In this document: piece after piece, positions 47,099 to 57,789 of the stretch
How positions within the stretch are numbered: position 1 is the stretch's first letter
Layout of the letters: each line of letters opens with the position of its first letter
NCBI GenBank assembly: GCA_035610365.1
Contig: CM069432.1
Location: 115,091,529-115,155,528 of the forward strand
Length of the DNA stretch: 64,000 nt
Reading direction: 5' to 3'
DNA from: Aquatica leii
Lineage: Eukaryota; Arthropoda; Insecta; Coleoptera; Lampyridae
Translations under genes and position numbers: made by a program
Notes under the pieces: generated by a model
Database searches by the model: none
The model's input: only the letters and a program-made list of their open reading frames with translations
What the model was told of the DNA's origin: nothing

Positions 47099-47317
47099 TC
47101 GGTTACAACAACAATGACACGGTCCAAACCCGCAAGACATTCTAATGTTGGCATTCTACTTATTATTACTTTTTTTACGATGGTCGCAAGATTATTTTTT
47201 ACCTCTTTCCATTTATAAAATAAACCCTTTTATTATAAATAAGTTAAGATTATTAAATTTATTATTAAATGCACTTTAAGCAACTAAAATTGACAAAAGT
47301 AAAATTGTCGAATGTAA

Positions 47318-47360
47318 TTGAAACGCTACAAATGAGTTAAACGATTTGTAGCGTTTCAAC
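47318..47360. repeat. Perfect 15-bp-arm hairpin
   Basis: TGAAACGCTACAAAT and ATTTGTAGCGTTTCA flank a 10-base loop GAGTTAAACG. It may be an end of the adjoining Penelope-like repeat. No terminator role is implied in this eukaryotic context. Confidence 0.6.
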
Positions 47361-47429
47361 ACGATAGTTGACTTTCTTGTCCGTATAAAGTGGGGAAACA
47401 CGAAATAAAACCGGACCGAATTCGTGACC

Positions 47430-47700
47430 ATATTAGCATACGAAGTGGTGCCTCCAGTAGTTATTACCTCGTGAACCCAAACAAACTGACGTTTCGCAAG
47501 ACATTGCAGTTTGCATCTTCAGAGTGGTAAATGTCAATGAACGACAATACGGCAAAGGCCAAGTTCTACTTCTTGTTTTGGCTCTCAATAAGAGACTATG
47601 ACCAAGCCTAAGTCTGGGTGTTTTACTACGACGCGATCTAAGCCGAAAGTCGCTTATAATTTTAAACATAACAACCGCGAAAGCTTAAGATTTTATATTA
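47430..47700 (-). repeat. Penelope-like repeat copy B
   Basis: This region shares about 250 bases with 10016-10260. The shared inner block is inverted relative to the flanks, as described there. On the minus strand it carries a hammerhead-like string. No reverse transcriptase or GIY-YIG domain was found nearby, so it would be a terminal repeat fragment. The Penelope assignment is inferred. Confidence 0.55.
47483..47523 (-). ncRNA. Hammerhead-like motif in the Penelope-like repeat
   Basis: The minus strand reads ACT, CTGAAGA (fits CUGANGA), a stem II with GCAA/TTGC arms, CGAAAC, GTC and AGT. Stem I pairs only ACT with AGT and stem II is displaced by one base, so folding is weaker than at 107-150. 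CTGAAGA...CGAAACGTC strings are a recurrent Penelope-like element feature (from memory). Confidence 0.4.
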
Positions 47701-47939
47701 TACCCGTTGTTTGAACGACTTGTAAATTCTTGTAAAATTCTGTAAATAACACATTATCTTTACAAAATATGTGTGATGTGACATTGTGTATAAAGTTCTC
47801 CGTATCCTTGCTATGCACTACCAGCATTTGTGCCACTCTTTCTAATAAGTCTAACTTTTCATTTGTTTCATTTCTAAGACAACTTGGTTTCAGTTTTGTT
47901 TATTTTTTAGTCATAAACATAATTTATTAAAAAATTTGT

Positions 47940-48095
47940 TTTTATGGATACAGTAGGGCATGTAGCATATCATAATAATAAGAAAAAATCGAGAATTTCA
48001 AATGTGCAAAAATTTGCTATGGCAACCATAAAAAAATAAAGTTTATGAGATTATCTAAAAAAACAGAGGACAAAAATAATCTTAAACATACAGTT
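47940..48095 (-). repeat. Dispersed repeat, partner of 41.5 kb
   Basis: Reverse-complement match to 41510-41665, with substitutions and small indels. The two copies lie 6.3 kb apart in inverted orientation. No coding content was seen. Confidence 0.6.
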
Positions 48096-48519
48096 GACAT
48101 AAGCAAACAAGTGACGCGAAGGGGCGTGATTGAGGGCGCTTTAATTTTGACAGTACATTCAAAGTAAAAAGTATTTCGGGGGCAATTTTAAATAGTTTAA
48201 ATTACGTAATATGCATTATAAGAAGTTTCTATTTAAATACCACTGCTCAGTAATTTCAGATATAAGAACTTATGTTACTTACCTATTATTTTACACAATC
48301 TATAAGAATGAAATCACATTTTGAGATTGCTTAAAACTACTATTTGGAGTAACAAAACATTAATCATGCTGCTTTCGACTTCCTAAAGAATCTGAAGACA
48401 TAAATAGAAATTTAGCGATTCAAACATTCCCAGTTTTTTTAAAAATTAGTAACAACAGACTTAAAACATACTTAATAATGAAGTTTTCGTGTTTTTATTT
48501 ATTTTGATATTAATTTTTT

Positions 48520-49810
48520 GAAGTGAGACTTCTTTATCGGCGTTGGAAAAAAATTTACCGTCACATTTTACGCGTCACGTCACATTTTTTATCGTCACAT
48601 TTTTCCTTTACGCGCCATCTTTTTTTTTTATTTCTGAAACGCAATAGCGACGAGATAAATAATATATCAATACTAAAGTGATCAACAAAATCAAAGGCTT
48701 TATTTTAATTCTAATTCCAGTGGATTTTTAACAAAAGTAAGTAAGTATATCTATTTTTCTAATACTTGTTAAGGTTAACCTCAGTTTCTGATTGAACGAT
48801 GACATTTTAAATTTAAGATATTTAAGGTTAACCTCAGTTTCTGATTGAACGATGACAATGACAGTAATAATTCTATTTCAATTAATGAAATGCTGTAATA
48901 ACCTTAGTAGCAAAAGTTAAAGTGAAATAATTGTATTATTTGTATTCATGTCTATTATAATAAAATCCTTTTGTTTAAACTTTATCTAATTTTAAATTTA
49001 AGATATTTAAGGTTAACCTCAGTTTATTATTGTAACTATCGGTCAATGTATATGATTTCATTAAAATAGTATTTATTAATTAATACGACTGCTAATTTAA
49101 TGAACATCAATTAATTGGCATAGAGTATAAATTCTGAAATATGTTATTAATTTTTGTAAATCAATTAACTAATTTTTGTAGATTCAATTTCATATTTCAG
49201 TTACCATAAGCCATTAATTATTAAATTTAAGATATTTAAGGTTAACCTCAATTTCTGATTGAACGATGACAATGATAGTAATAATTCTATTTCAATTAAT
49301 GAAATGCTGTAATAATCTTAGTAGCAAAAAGTTAAAGTGAAACACGGTTGGTTCAGACGAAGAGTACTTTCAGTTTCTCCAACGCAGTAGGGATAGCATG
49401 TCGCTTATTTCGTTACGCGTCACATTTTTAATTAATACGACTGCTAATTTAATGAACATCAATTAATTGGCATAGAGTATAAATTCTGAAATATGTTATT
49501 AATTTTTGTAAATCAATTAACTAATTTTTGTAGATTCAATTACATATTTCAGTTACCATAAGCCATTAATTACAAAAATATATAATAACGAAGACAATGA
49601 TAGTAATAATTCTATTACAATTAATGAAATGCTGTAATAATCTTAGTAGCAAAAAGTTAAAGTGAAATAATTGTATTATTTGTATTCATGTCTATGATAA
49701 TAAAATCCTTTTGTTTAAACTTTATCTAATTTAACTTTATTTAACCAATTTCTGAAAATTTGCATGTAGATCATTTTGCGAAAAATAAGGCCATAAAGAA
49801 GTTTCACTTC
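48520..49810. mobile_element. TIR element filled with tandem units
   Basis: GAAGTGAGACTTCTTTAT at 48520 and ATAAAGAAGTTTCACTTC at 49793-49810 are near-perfect 18-bp inverted repeats. Inside, a unit with TTAAGGTTAACCTCAGTTTC, GATTGAACGATGACA and AGTAATAATTCTATT occurs in up to four partial copies (about 48772, 48828, 49011, 49238, plus a headless one near 49592). A second unit (TAATACGACTGCTAATTTAA, GGCATAGAGTATAAATTC) occurs at 49081-49220 and 49434-49575. No ORF was recognised. The superfamily is unknown to me. Confidence 0.7.
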
Positions 49811-51200
49811 TTACATGTGTACACTAGTACACGCCCTAATTTTTTTTTGTACATAATTTTAAAGTACCTAACATATTGTAAAACAATGACTAAATGATAA
49901 ATTTAACAATAAATAATCTTACCAACTTTTTCTGTAGAGAGTTCCGTTGGTAACAACCACGTCACTACGGCTAGCAACAATGTCAGTGAATAGGCCTGGT
50001 TGAGGAAATTATAATAAAGTAGAACAAACCGGTGCCACTCCTCGTACTGCTAAGATCTTCTGCTCGAAGACATCCAAGAGATACGTCTAAACTAACTATC
50101 GAAGAGGACAGGATAGAACAAAAAAGACAATCAACGAGAAACGTAACAAGCGTATATAACTCGATCTAACAATAGCATGTACTTTAAATGATAACACTGT
50201 ACCAGAAAAAAACTTATTGTATCAAAGTTCCTTACAACATGTAGCAAACGACAATTATTTCCAAAATTTATTCACGAGACGTGCGTATTATATAAGTTTA
50301 CATGTACGGCGCGGTTTTTTCAAAATTTGGGATTGACTACGTTTAAACAGTCAAAGAAACTTAAATGGTATAGCGTCAGCGTACTCAAGACAACTTCATA
50401 ACATAAAGCTAAAAGTGCTGTGAGTTTACAACTGAAAGAAAAATGTTTTAGTATAATCATTGGTATAGTCTACAATTAAATTCTTGATAGCTAAAATTGA
50501 AGATAAGTGGTACGGTAAATCTAAATTAAAAAGTGTTTAAAGCTGAATAAGTAATTAGAAAACTAAATACGAAATTAGAATATACAAAACTTTGAAAAAA
50601 AATTACAGAGTGACGCAAGTCAGCTATCGTCATCGCTGCATACTTAGTAATAAGGCAAAATCCACAGATGTGAAACGTTTGACTCGAATAATACAGCTTC
50701 CGGAGGTTATTGGATATGCGACACCGGTAAAATTACTCTTCCCTCAGTTTACTAACGTTGAATATGAAATGTATACAAATTGAAAAGCAAGGCGCCAGTG
50801 AATCGAGCCTAAAACTTGAATAATTTGAAGGGCACCGTCGATAAGGTGCGATACAAAAAATACAACAGAAACAAAACTTGTCAATGTTTCGTTATTTAGA
50901 CGCAAACTTTAAATGCTGTAGTACATATATGATGTTCAGCATAACAATAAAAAAAAAGTAAGCACCTACATAATAAAACCATCATCAATAAAATAAAAAT
51001 CATTTTATTCAAAATTATAGGCATATAAAGTGCACAGTAGATAACTAAATCTATTTAAAAAATTTATAAACAATCATGCATTAATTTCATACATATGAGA
51101 AATACGACGTAAAAACTCGATAATTTTCTAATTGTGATAACCATGTACTGAAGTTCTTATACGCGCATCGGATTGCACATACTTTTGTTTTTTTATTGGT
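49811..51200. other. Intergenic, no supported gene
   Basis: The 63-codon ORF at 50592-50783 has no recognised domain. Nothing else was supported. Confidence 0.4.
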
Positions 51201-51202
51201 GG

Positions 51203-51470
51203 ATCCTACCCTGCAATCAATTGTTGAAAAAACACATCTCTACCACGCTGAATAGTTTTTAAATTAGTAATCATCTTCCAAATTGTTGAATGGTTCATTA
51301 AAAGTTTAGTCTGTAAGCATCTGTAAACCGCTTTTGCACAATTATTAGTTTTGTCTGTGTTAGTGAACACACGATTGTACACTGGCCACAGCTCTGGACC
51401 AAAAATTGTCGGTCGCCTTCCATTACTACAACGATTTAGGCCTTTACATATGTGTCTTCAAACCATTCAA
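51203..51470 (-). pseudogene. MULE-type transposase C-terminal remnant
   Basis: One minus-strand frame reads GLNRCSNGRRPTIFGPELWP, VYNRVF, a DKTNNCAKA segment, HSTIWKMITNLK and FFQQLIAG. It matches the insect MULE-like end in which FPxxxWN is followed by TNNSVEGWH and HPSxWKFI motifs. The usual SVEGWH is degraded, and stops lie on either side. No other part of the element was found. Confidence 0.5.
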
Positions 51471-51479
51471 ACAACAGTT

Positions 51480-53280
51480 TTAGTTCGAGGTGGCAAGATA
51501 TGCGATAACTGATTAATTGCGTCATACAAATTCACAATTCTGGACGAACGCTAATTACCTTTTCATACGTGTTTATAACACGAAATCAGCTTTAACATAA
51601 TATTGCCCCATTAACTAGAGTTGACCCAAATGTTCTTTCATGTTTTTTGTGAGGTGGAACAAACATCCCAAAATTTTGGGATTTAGGAATGGAATGTCAA
51701 CAAACCAATGCTGTGATTCCAGTAACATCTATTAAATAACAAAAAAATAATGTTAACGTAGTTTCAGCAAATATTTTTGCGGGAGAGTATTATACAAGGG
51801 CGTACGTTGAGGTTCAACATGCGCATCAAAATTTATTAAATCAATCTTAGTTTAAATCGCAATGATATTGAATAAAATCAAATTCTAAAAACTCTATTTC
51901 TATTAAAGAACCACTAGAAAAATCAAAAAGTTACTAACCTTACAGAGTTATGTTTCTCGATCAAGTATTAAAATTCTGTCCGGTTGTGACTCGCTATCAG
52001 CTATTAAAAAGTTTTCTCTGTTGTACCGTTTACAACAATTATTTTTCTAAATTCTTCGGGAATTGCCAAATATTTTACGTGTAAAGGAGCTGCTCGCGCA
52101 TTCACCTGATTCCTCTTCTTGCGAATTTTATAATTACACCAGTGATGTATGAATAAGACTTTTACACTCATCGTTCTTTAGCTCACATCGCCAAAACATT
52201 TTTTTTTGCAAGCACTAAGTTTATCAAACTTAAAAACAAGTGAAAATTCCTATTTTATTTGTTTAGAGACATCCAATGTTTCCTTCTTAGTGGGTTGTTA
52301 GAAAATCATTAAGAATTTCACTTAATTTCTTCCTCAGGGTTAAATATTCTTAATGGGTTTAGCATAATCGAAAAAACCCTCAACATTGTTTGGAATTTTT
52401 TCTTTTAAGCAAATTCAGTTTTATTTCATATTCGTAAAATGTTTGTATATTCTGAATGTCAAGAAAATCTGCCGAAAAATAAATTTTTTTTTCTGACGCT
52501 TGGTGTAATATTTGTTGATACCAAATATTAAGAAAAACTAAAAAATTGAATTTTTAATAAAAAAGCGCGTTCTACTGTCCCCGCGCTCTTTTGTTCACGC
52601 GCCTTTATGTTTTTCACTTTAACGGTCGCGCCTTTACTATCGCGCTTATCGGTGGCGCCTAATGTCTTAGACTGTTTGAAAGATACTTACATATTTACAA
52701 TGAGTAGGTTTCATTCGAATATTACAACACAATATGCGCTAAACTTCAAATTCCATATGATATTTAAAATAAATCTGTGGGCCGGACAGGTATACTGCTA
52801 AATCTTCAAGAAATTTTACCAACCAAGAATATTATGAATTTGACTTCCCTATTTAATAGATGACAGTAACTAATATGTTTGCATTTAATAAGCTACGATA
52901 ATTACACAAGCTCTTGCAAAGTTATCACGTGATGGTACTAAAATGATAAAAGAACAAAACAAAATTAAACTTTACCGCAAAATAGAAATGCCTTTTTACC
53001 TCAGCGATTTTTTCACATTCAACTATTGAATTTTTATTTAATTTACACCTTCGAATATACTGATGTTTACAGATTCTTAAGTTAAAAGTTTCACTCAACA
53101 TTTTATTAACACGTGTTGACTTTCCAGTTTGTCAATCAAAACGCAAATGTGTAGACGTTAACGAAAAAATGTACAAAATATAAAATAACAAAATTGGGTT
53201 ATGTGTAGTGATGCAAATGAAAAAAAACGTTTTTTTGCATCACTAACGATAACAACACCTCTCTCCATTTTATCAACTTT
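51480..53280. other. Intergenic, no supported gene
   Basis: A GC-richer patch at 52565-52670 holds repeated GCGC motifs reminiscent of the GCGC/CGTCACATTT text in the element at 48.5 kb. A short near-perfect hairpin (TAGTGATGCAAA...TTTGCATCACTA) lies near 53208-53246. No gene was found. Confidence 0.4.
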
Positions 53281-53289
53281 CTCGAAAGA

Positions 53290-54435
53290 CAATCTCTAAC
53301 ATATTCTGAACTGACTTCTAATCTAGTTAACCTAAGCTGTAATTGAGGTTAAGTACTGCCAGTTTCTTAATAATATGGAATTCTCTTTAGATTCTATAGT
53401 GCTCGCCATAGAATTGTGTATAACGGTTTTGCACGTAAGTACTTCTTCTACATACGCATAAACTTATCAAAGTTCATTCTATCAACGTGTTCCACGTTAT
53501 ATTGTTTTATAAGTGCTTTGCGTTTTTTCATTGGTTTATTGCCTGACGTGGAGATCGTGCACTTTGGCACCATTACATGACGCCTTTTTTGCAGTTCTAC
53601 TAATAGACCCTTTTCTGCATTTTACTAATGTTTGACTACATTAACAAATTCTGGTTTAAATTGTGGATAGTATGTGCACAACCCAAAGAAATGTTAAACC
53701 TGATGTTTGTTAATTGGTCTTCGCTATGCTTGCACTGCTCGAACCTTGTCTAACTCTGACTTTACTCTACTTTAGATACGACATGCCTAAGCTATTACAT
53801 TTCCTTTTTAAACTCGTGACATCAATTGAGCTCAGTTACAGATTTGCTCTAGGAAGGACCATTTTTTTTAGATTATTCAAACCTATTTTAAACGACTTTC
53901 CAATCACAATCACGTGGTTTCTTCATATATGTTATTATGTATTCTGCTTCTTCATTTTTTGTTTTGCCAAAGGAAATCATCTTGGTTGTCGCATAGGCCG
54001 AGCGTATCCAGTATCCATTTTGTGAATCACTACATCAGTCCTTCCTTTAGAACGACTTTCCAAGGCAAACAATTCTTGATACTGCTGGAACAACATTTTA
54101 ACTTTAGTTAGTTGCTCTTTTCTAAATTTGGGCAATTTGGCAAATTCACGCAACACACTGTTTGAGATATTAGCGTACATAGGCTTACCACGGTCTTCTT
54201 TTTCATTGTTATTGAATCTGAGTTAACATTCAGGATTCTTATTGGCATCGTGTTTTTTATCAATACCAATGTTGTGCTTTCTAATAGTTCCTTTTAATCT
54301 AAGTTGCTTTCCATGGATTCAGTTGCACGAATGTAGCTTTGCTCGAGATTTCTCTCAAGGCTTGCCATCATCACACTTTTAGTCCTTCCAGGCAGAGTAA
54401 CGTCTTCACTTGCTAAGGTTTTGTTATTTCATTCA
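53290..54435 (-). mobile_element. Shredded relative of Gypsy element 1 with macrodomain fragment
   Basis: Five colinear blocks match element 1: 53285-53470 with about 14870-15045 (macrodomain), 53480-53620 with 16180-16320 (integrase zinc/core), 53650-53925 with 17205-17480 (RT connection), 53930-54170 with 17895-18110 (RT N-terminus) and 54175-54435 with 18190-18450 (protease end). The RT palm with YLDD is deleted. The macrodomain block still translates with KKYLRAKPLY and LWRA against KKYSRVKPLY and LWRT. No LTRs were recognised. It is an old, inactive copy. Confidence 0.8.
53977..54180 (-). pseudogene. Gypsy-like RT N-terminal fragment
   Basis: A 67-codon frame contains KMLFQQYQELFALESRSKGR and HKMDTGYARPMRQ. 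It parallels KVLIQEYQDVFALESGSKGR and HKINTGDARPIRQ in element 1. The reading frame stops where a deletion removes the RT fingers and palm. Confidence 0.8.
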
Positions 54436-54545
54436 AAGAAGCACGACCAGTTCGATTTAGACATAGGAATTAGAAAACAATTATTCAAATAATTTTGAAA
54501 TTAAATTTTAAATTTATACTAATTAAATATTTTTTCAAATAATTA

Positions 54546-55288
54546 TACTGGGTGTCTCTAAAAGGTCTGTACAAAATCCTACCACATATTCCTGAGGTCG
54601 AAATAAGCCGATTTAAGCAAACTTACCTTATTCCAAAATTGCTTTGTTTCCTAGATACAGGGTGGTAAAGTTTAAAAATAAAAATCATTTATTTTTAAAT
54701 GTATGAACATTTTTCAACGAATTACTTCAAAAATTTATGTCCGGAGGTTTTTTCGGATGCGAAATCTGAATTTGAATACCATTTTACTGTGGCCTGTAGA
54801 GGGCGCTCTACAATGCATTTCTTATGGCTTGAAATGGCTATAATTCTTTTCTCAGTAAGTTTTTAATTTTTTTTTGAAATAATAATAATTTTATGAACAT
54901 TTTTAAGCAAAAAGGTTCTCTTGTGAAAATCTGCTAAAGTAAACCGCTTTCAAGATATTCAGTTTTTAATGTTGGATGCCGTGCCGGAATATTCAAATTA
55001 TTCTGAATAAAAAAAAGGTATCTTTGAGAATGAAATTTGGTTAGTGAATTAGTAGTGCTCAGTTTTAACTTATTTAAGCATTTTTTGTATTCCAAGAATT
55101 TTTGCTATTAGCATATTAACTGTTATTGGATAAGCTTGCCAAAAAACGATTTTTATTTTTAAACTTTACCACCCTGTATCTAGGAAACAAAGCAATTTTG
55201 GAATAAGGTAAGTTTGCTTAAATCGGCTTATTTCGACCTCAGGAATATCTGGTAGGATTTTGTACAGACCTTTTAGAGACACCCTGTA
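54546..55288. mobile_element. MITE with about 145-bp inverted repeats
   Basis: The left end TACTGGGTGTCTCTAAAAGG and right end CCTTTTAGAGACACCCTGTA (plus strand) are matched by long arms. They include GTCTGTACAAAATCCTACCA, GAGGTCGAAATAAGCCG and TGTTTCCTAGATACAGGGTG in both. TA flanks each side. The centre has no transposase. Ends of the TACAGGGTGTC kind are common in insect MITEs. It sits 750 bases upstream of the second DUF4804 gene. Confidence 0.82.
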
Positions 55289-55299
55289 TATGTAAATAT

Positions 55300-56020
55300 T
55301 TTTTTAATAATTCAAATACTGTATTTGCCAATGTATTTTTAAGTGCTTTTTTCGAAAATGGTTTTTGCTTAAACAACTTTACATTCTGTATTTGTATAAG
55401 CGTTGTTTTGATCTGATAACTGAAATAACGTCAAGATAAGAAAACAAACTTTTATTTGCTTTTACTTTGCAATTACAACTGCAGGTTTTGATATCTGCGA
55501 CTTTATTATCTTCGTAGGTTTGAATGTACACAGAATTAAAATACATTATCATCAGCTACAAATTACAATCTAAAAATAGTTTAACCTTATTTGATATCAA
55601 CATTTTTTTTTTCAATTACATTGTTTGGTTTGTGTCTAATGTTTTAATATTGTTTGCAAATAATGTCTTGTATTTGCTATTCACATAAACATTACAAGTG
55701 CATTAATTTGACCGCTAAACAGTTCAATTAGTAGGTGAAATAGCCGCTGTCAATTAATTGTACCCTGAGGAAGAAAGTTGATTTTTTTAGACATATGATG
55801 GTAATTCATCCTAAGATTGATTATTAAGATTGGTCTAATGGTTGTATGATTTTATTTTGTGTTGGTTCAACTGATTTAACTTTTGTTTCAACAATGAGAC
55901 TGACGTAGCGATGAACGCATTTGGTTATACATATATCGTGCTTCAATATGCCTTTCTGTTTCTAATACTCTATACTCTTATGTTTATAAAATAATAGCGC
56001 TAATGATATAAACTAAAAAA
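55300..56020. other. Upstream region of DUF4804 copy 2
   Basis: AT-rich. TTTCAG and TTTTAG acceptor-like sites lie at 56028 and 56034, just before the ATG, so a 5'UTR intron like that of copy 1 is possible. No donor was chosen. Confidence 0.4.
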
Positions 56021-56042
56021 AATTTCAGTTTTAGGTTTAAAA

Positions 56043-57714
56043 ATGTTTAAAATTCCTGAATGGCCTGTAAGGCCTATCTGGACAGAAGAGACGTTAAATG
56101 CACTTTTAAAAGATGCAATGAACGATGCACAAAAACCGGTAACATTAGAAGAGTTACAAGAAAAAAGCGACAAATTTCCTATTAAATTCCCAGTCGATAG
56201 CGTTCGATGTAAAACTCTAATTAATACAGTTCCTAAAGAAAAACTGGAGGCTAACATAAACTCTGTATATCCGGTAATTCACGAAAACGTACTGCAGTTG
56301 ATGTTAGATTTCTTATATCACAAAGTTAGATTTGGAAAAGAACCGGAACGGGAAATATATAAAAATATGACAGTTCTGGAACTTGTTGAAAGATTGCTTA
56401 CAAAACGAGCTGTTTCATTTCTAAATGATATAGATAGTTACGCTTTACTGAACGGCACTCGCGGGTTCGGTCAATGGGAAAGAATTGGTACAGATTCTGA
56501 AACTGAAAAATTAAATTTAAAGACATGTTTAAGCTACGATGAAATCAAACTGTCCGTATTTTTGTCCGTATCGTCTTTTACAACTTTTATAAATGATGGC
56601 AATCGCTATAACTGTGGAGTTCTTAATCGGGTAAATGTGGAGCCAGAAGGTATTATTATTGGATTGATTGGGACGCGTTTTGAGAAACCTGACGTGATGG
56701 AATACGAAGAAATTGTAATTAGCGAAAGTCAAAACCACCAAGGTAACGGTTATGGAATTTTATTTTTGCCGACAAAACATGGCTTATTTTCTGGATTTTA
56801 TGGTGAATTATCCTTTGTATATCACCAAGCATTGGAATTAAAGAAAACTGAACCAACTCGTTTCACCAACTTAAGCGAAAATATGTTATTCGATAATAAA
56901 GTTTACTGTAAACGTATTATTTTGTCTATTGAAACTTTATTGTTTGAAGCACAACAAAGAGCCAAAGAACGATGTACAACTGCTTTTGTTCATGTGGTTG
57001 GATTAGGTCTTGGAGTTTGGAAAATATCGCCTCATCAGACATCCTTATTTCTAGACACTTTTGTAAAACGACTAGAGTAAGTATTTATTTAATAAAATTA
57101 AACGAAGGATATTTTAATTAACAACCATTTAAGAAAACGGTTATGAACATAAATTATATTTAATATACAATCAGCAAAAGAGTTAGAATAAATAATTGGT
57201 GGGAATCTTAGAATTATAAATATGTTTGCAAATGTAATTTTAAATAACTACATATTATGTTTAATGTTTCAAATTGATAAATGTTTACAGAGTAAATGGT
57301 AAACACTTGAACGCAGTATCGGACGTTGTTTTTGCGCATTTTGGACACAATGGCACCGTTGGAGGTTATAAGAATAACAGCATTGTTGCTATACCTGGTC
57401 ATCCAAATAATGGAATAAAAGTGCAGTTGTCAAACCGCTTACCTCATACCAAGATGACCGGGGAGAATGAAGGAAAATTATTGGTAGTGTCGTATGCATG
57501 GGATGGTAACGCTTTACCAGGAAATGAATTTTGGAATGGTTCTTTAACGGCCTCTGGGGATCCCGCTGCTGCTTCGTCCACTCAAATTGCTGAATTACAC
57601 AATCCTCACATTAATTCAAAAGTTACTGCTAAAAATTTAAGAGTTGCAGGTCCATTTGGTGTAATTTCGTTTTCCAAATACAGGGATGTTGCAATGCTTA
57701 ATAGTAAAATGTAA
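56043..57714 (+). CDS. MavL-like (DUF4804) macrodomain ADP-ribosylhydrolase, copy 2
   Basis: Two exons (56043-57076, 57291-57714) joined across a 214-base GT-AG intron give 485 residues starting MFKIPEW. It aligns along its length with copy 1. Shared blocks include FPIKFPVDSVRC, the LSYDEIKLSVFLSVSS block, HVVGLGLGVWK, GKLLVVSYAWDGN, LPGNEFW and STQIAELHNPHINSKV. The family consists of macrodomain enzymes cleaving ADP-ribose from arginine (Legionella MavL, Drosophila members; recalled knowledge). No stop or frameshift interrupts it. It lacks the second intron of copy 1. No signal peptide or transmembrane segment is present. The two genes are 47 kb apart on the same strand with transposons between, consistent with a tandem duplication later spread apart (inference). 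Confidence 0.8.
57077..57290 (+). other. Intron of DUF4804 copy 2
   Basis: The donor GTAAGT follows CGACTAGA, and the acceptor TTTACAG precedes AGTAAATGG. It splits the Glu codon after KRL in phase 2, the same place as intron 1 of copy 1, but is four times longer. Confidence 0.88.
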
Positions 57715-57760
57715 ACAAATACATCTATCTTAAACAGTTGTCTGTAGAAAAATTTTATGA

Positions 57761-57766
57761 AATAAA
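57761..57766 (+). promoter_or_regulatory. Polyadenylation signal, DUF4804 copy 2
   Basis: AATAAA lies 46 bases after the stop codon, a normal distance for an animal gene. Confidence 0.6.
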
Positions 57767-57789
57767 AACTTTAAATTTATTAATGTTAA

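Noticed and set aside
46873-47154. 93- and 68-codon minus-strand ORFs
   Set aside because: They overlap the arms of a hairpin repeat, and their translation simply reflects inverted DNA sequence.
53208-53246. Transcription terminator-like hairpin
   Set aside because: Intrinsic terminators are not expected in an arthropod nuclear genome. It is more likely a chance or MITE palindrome.
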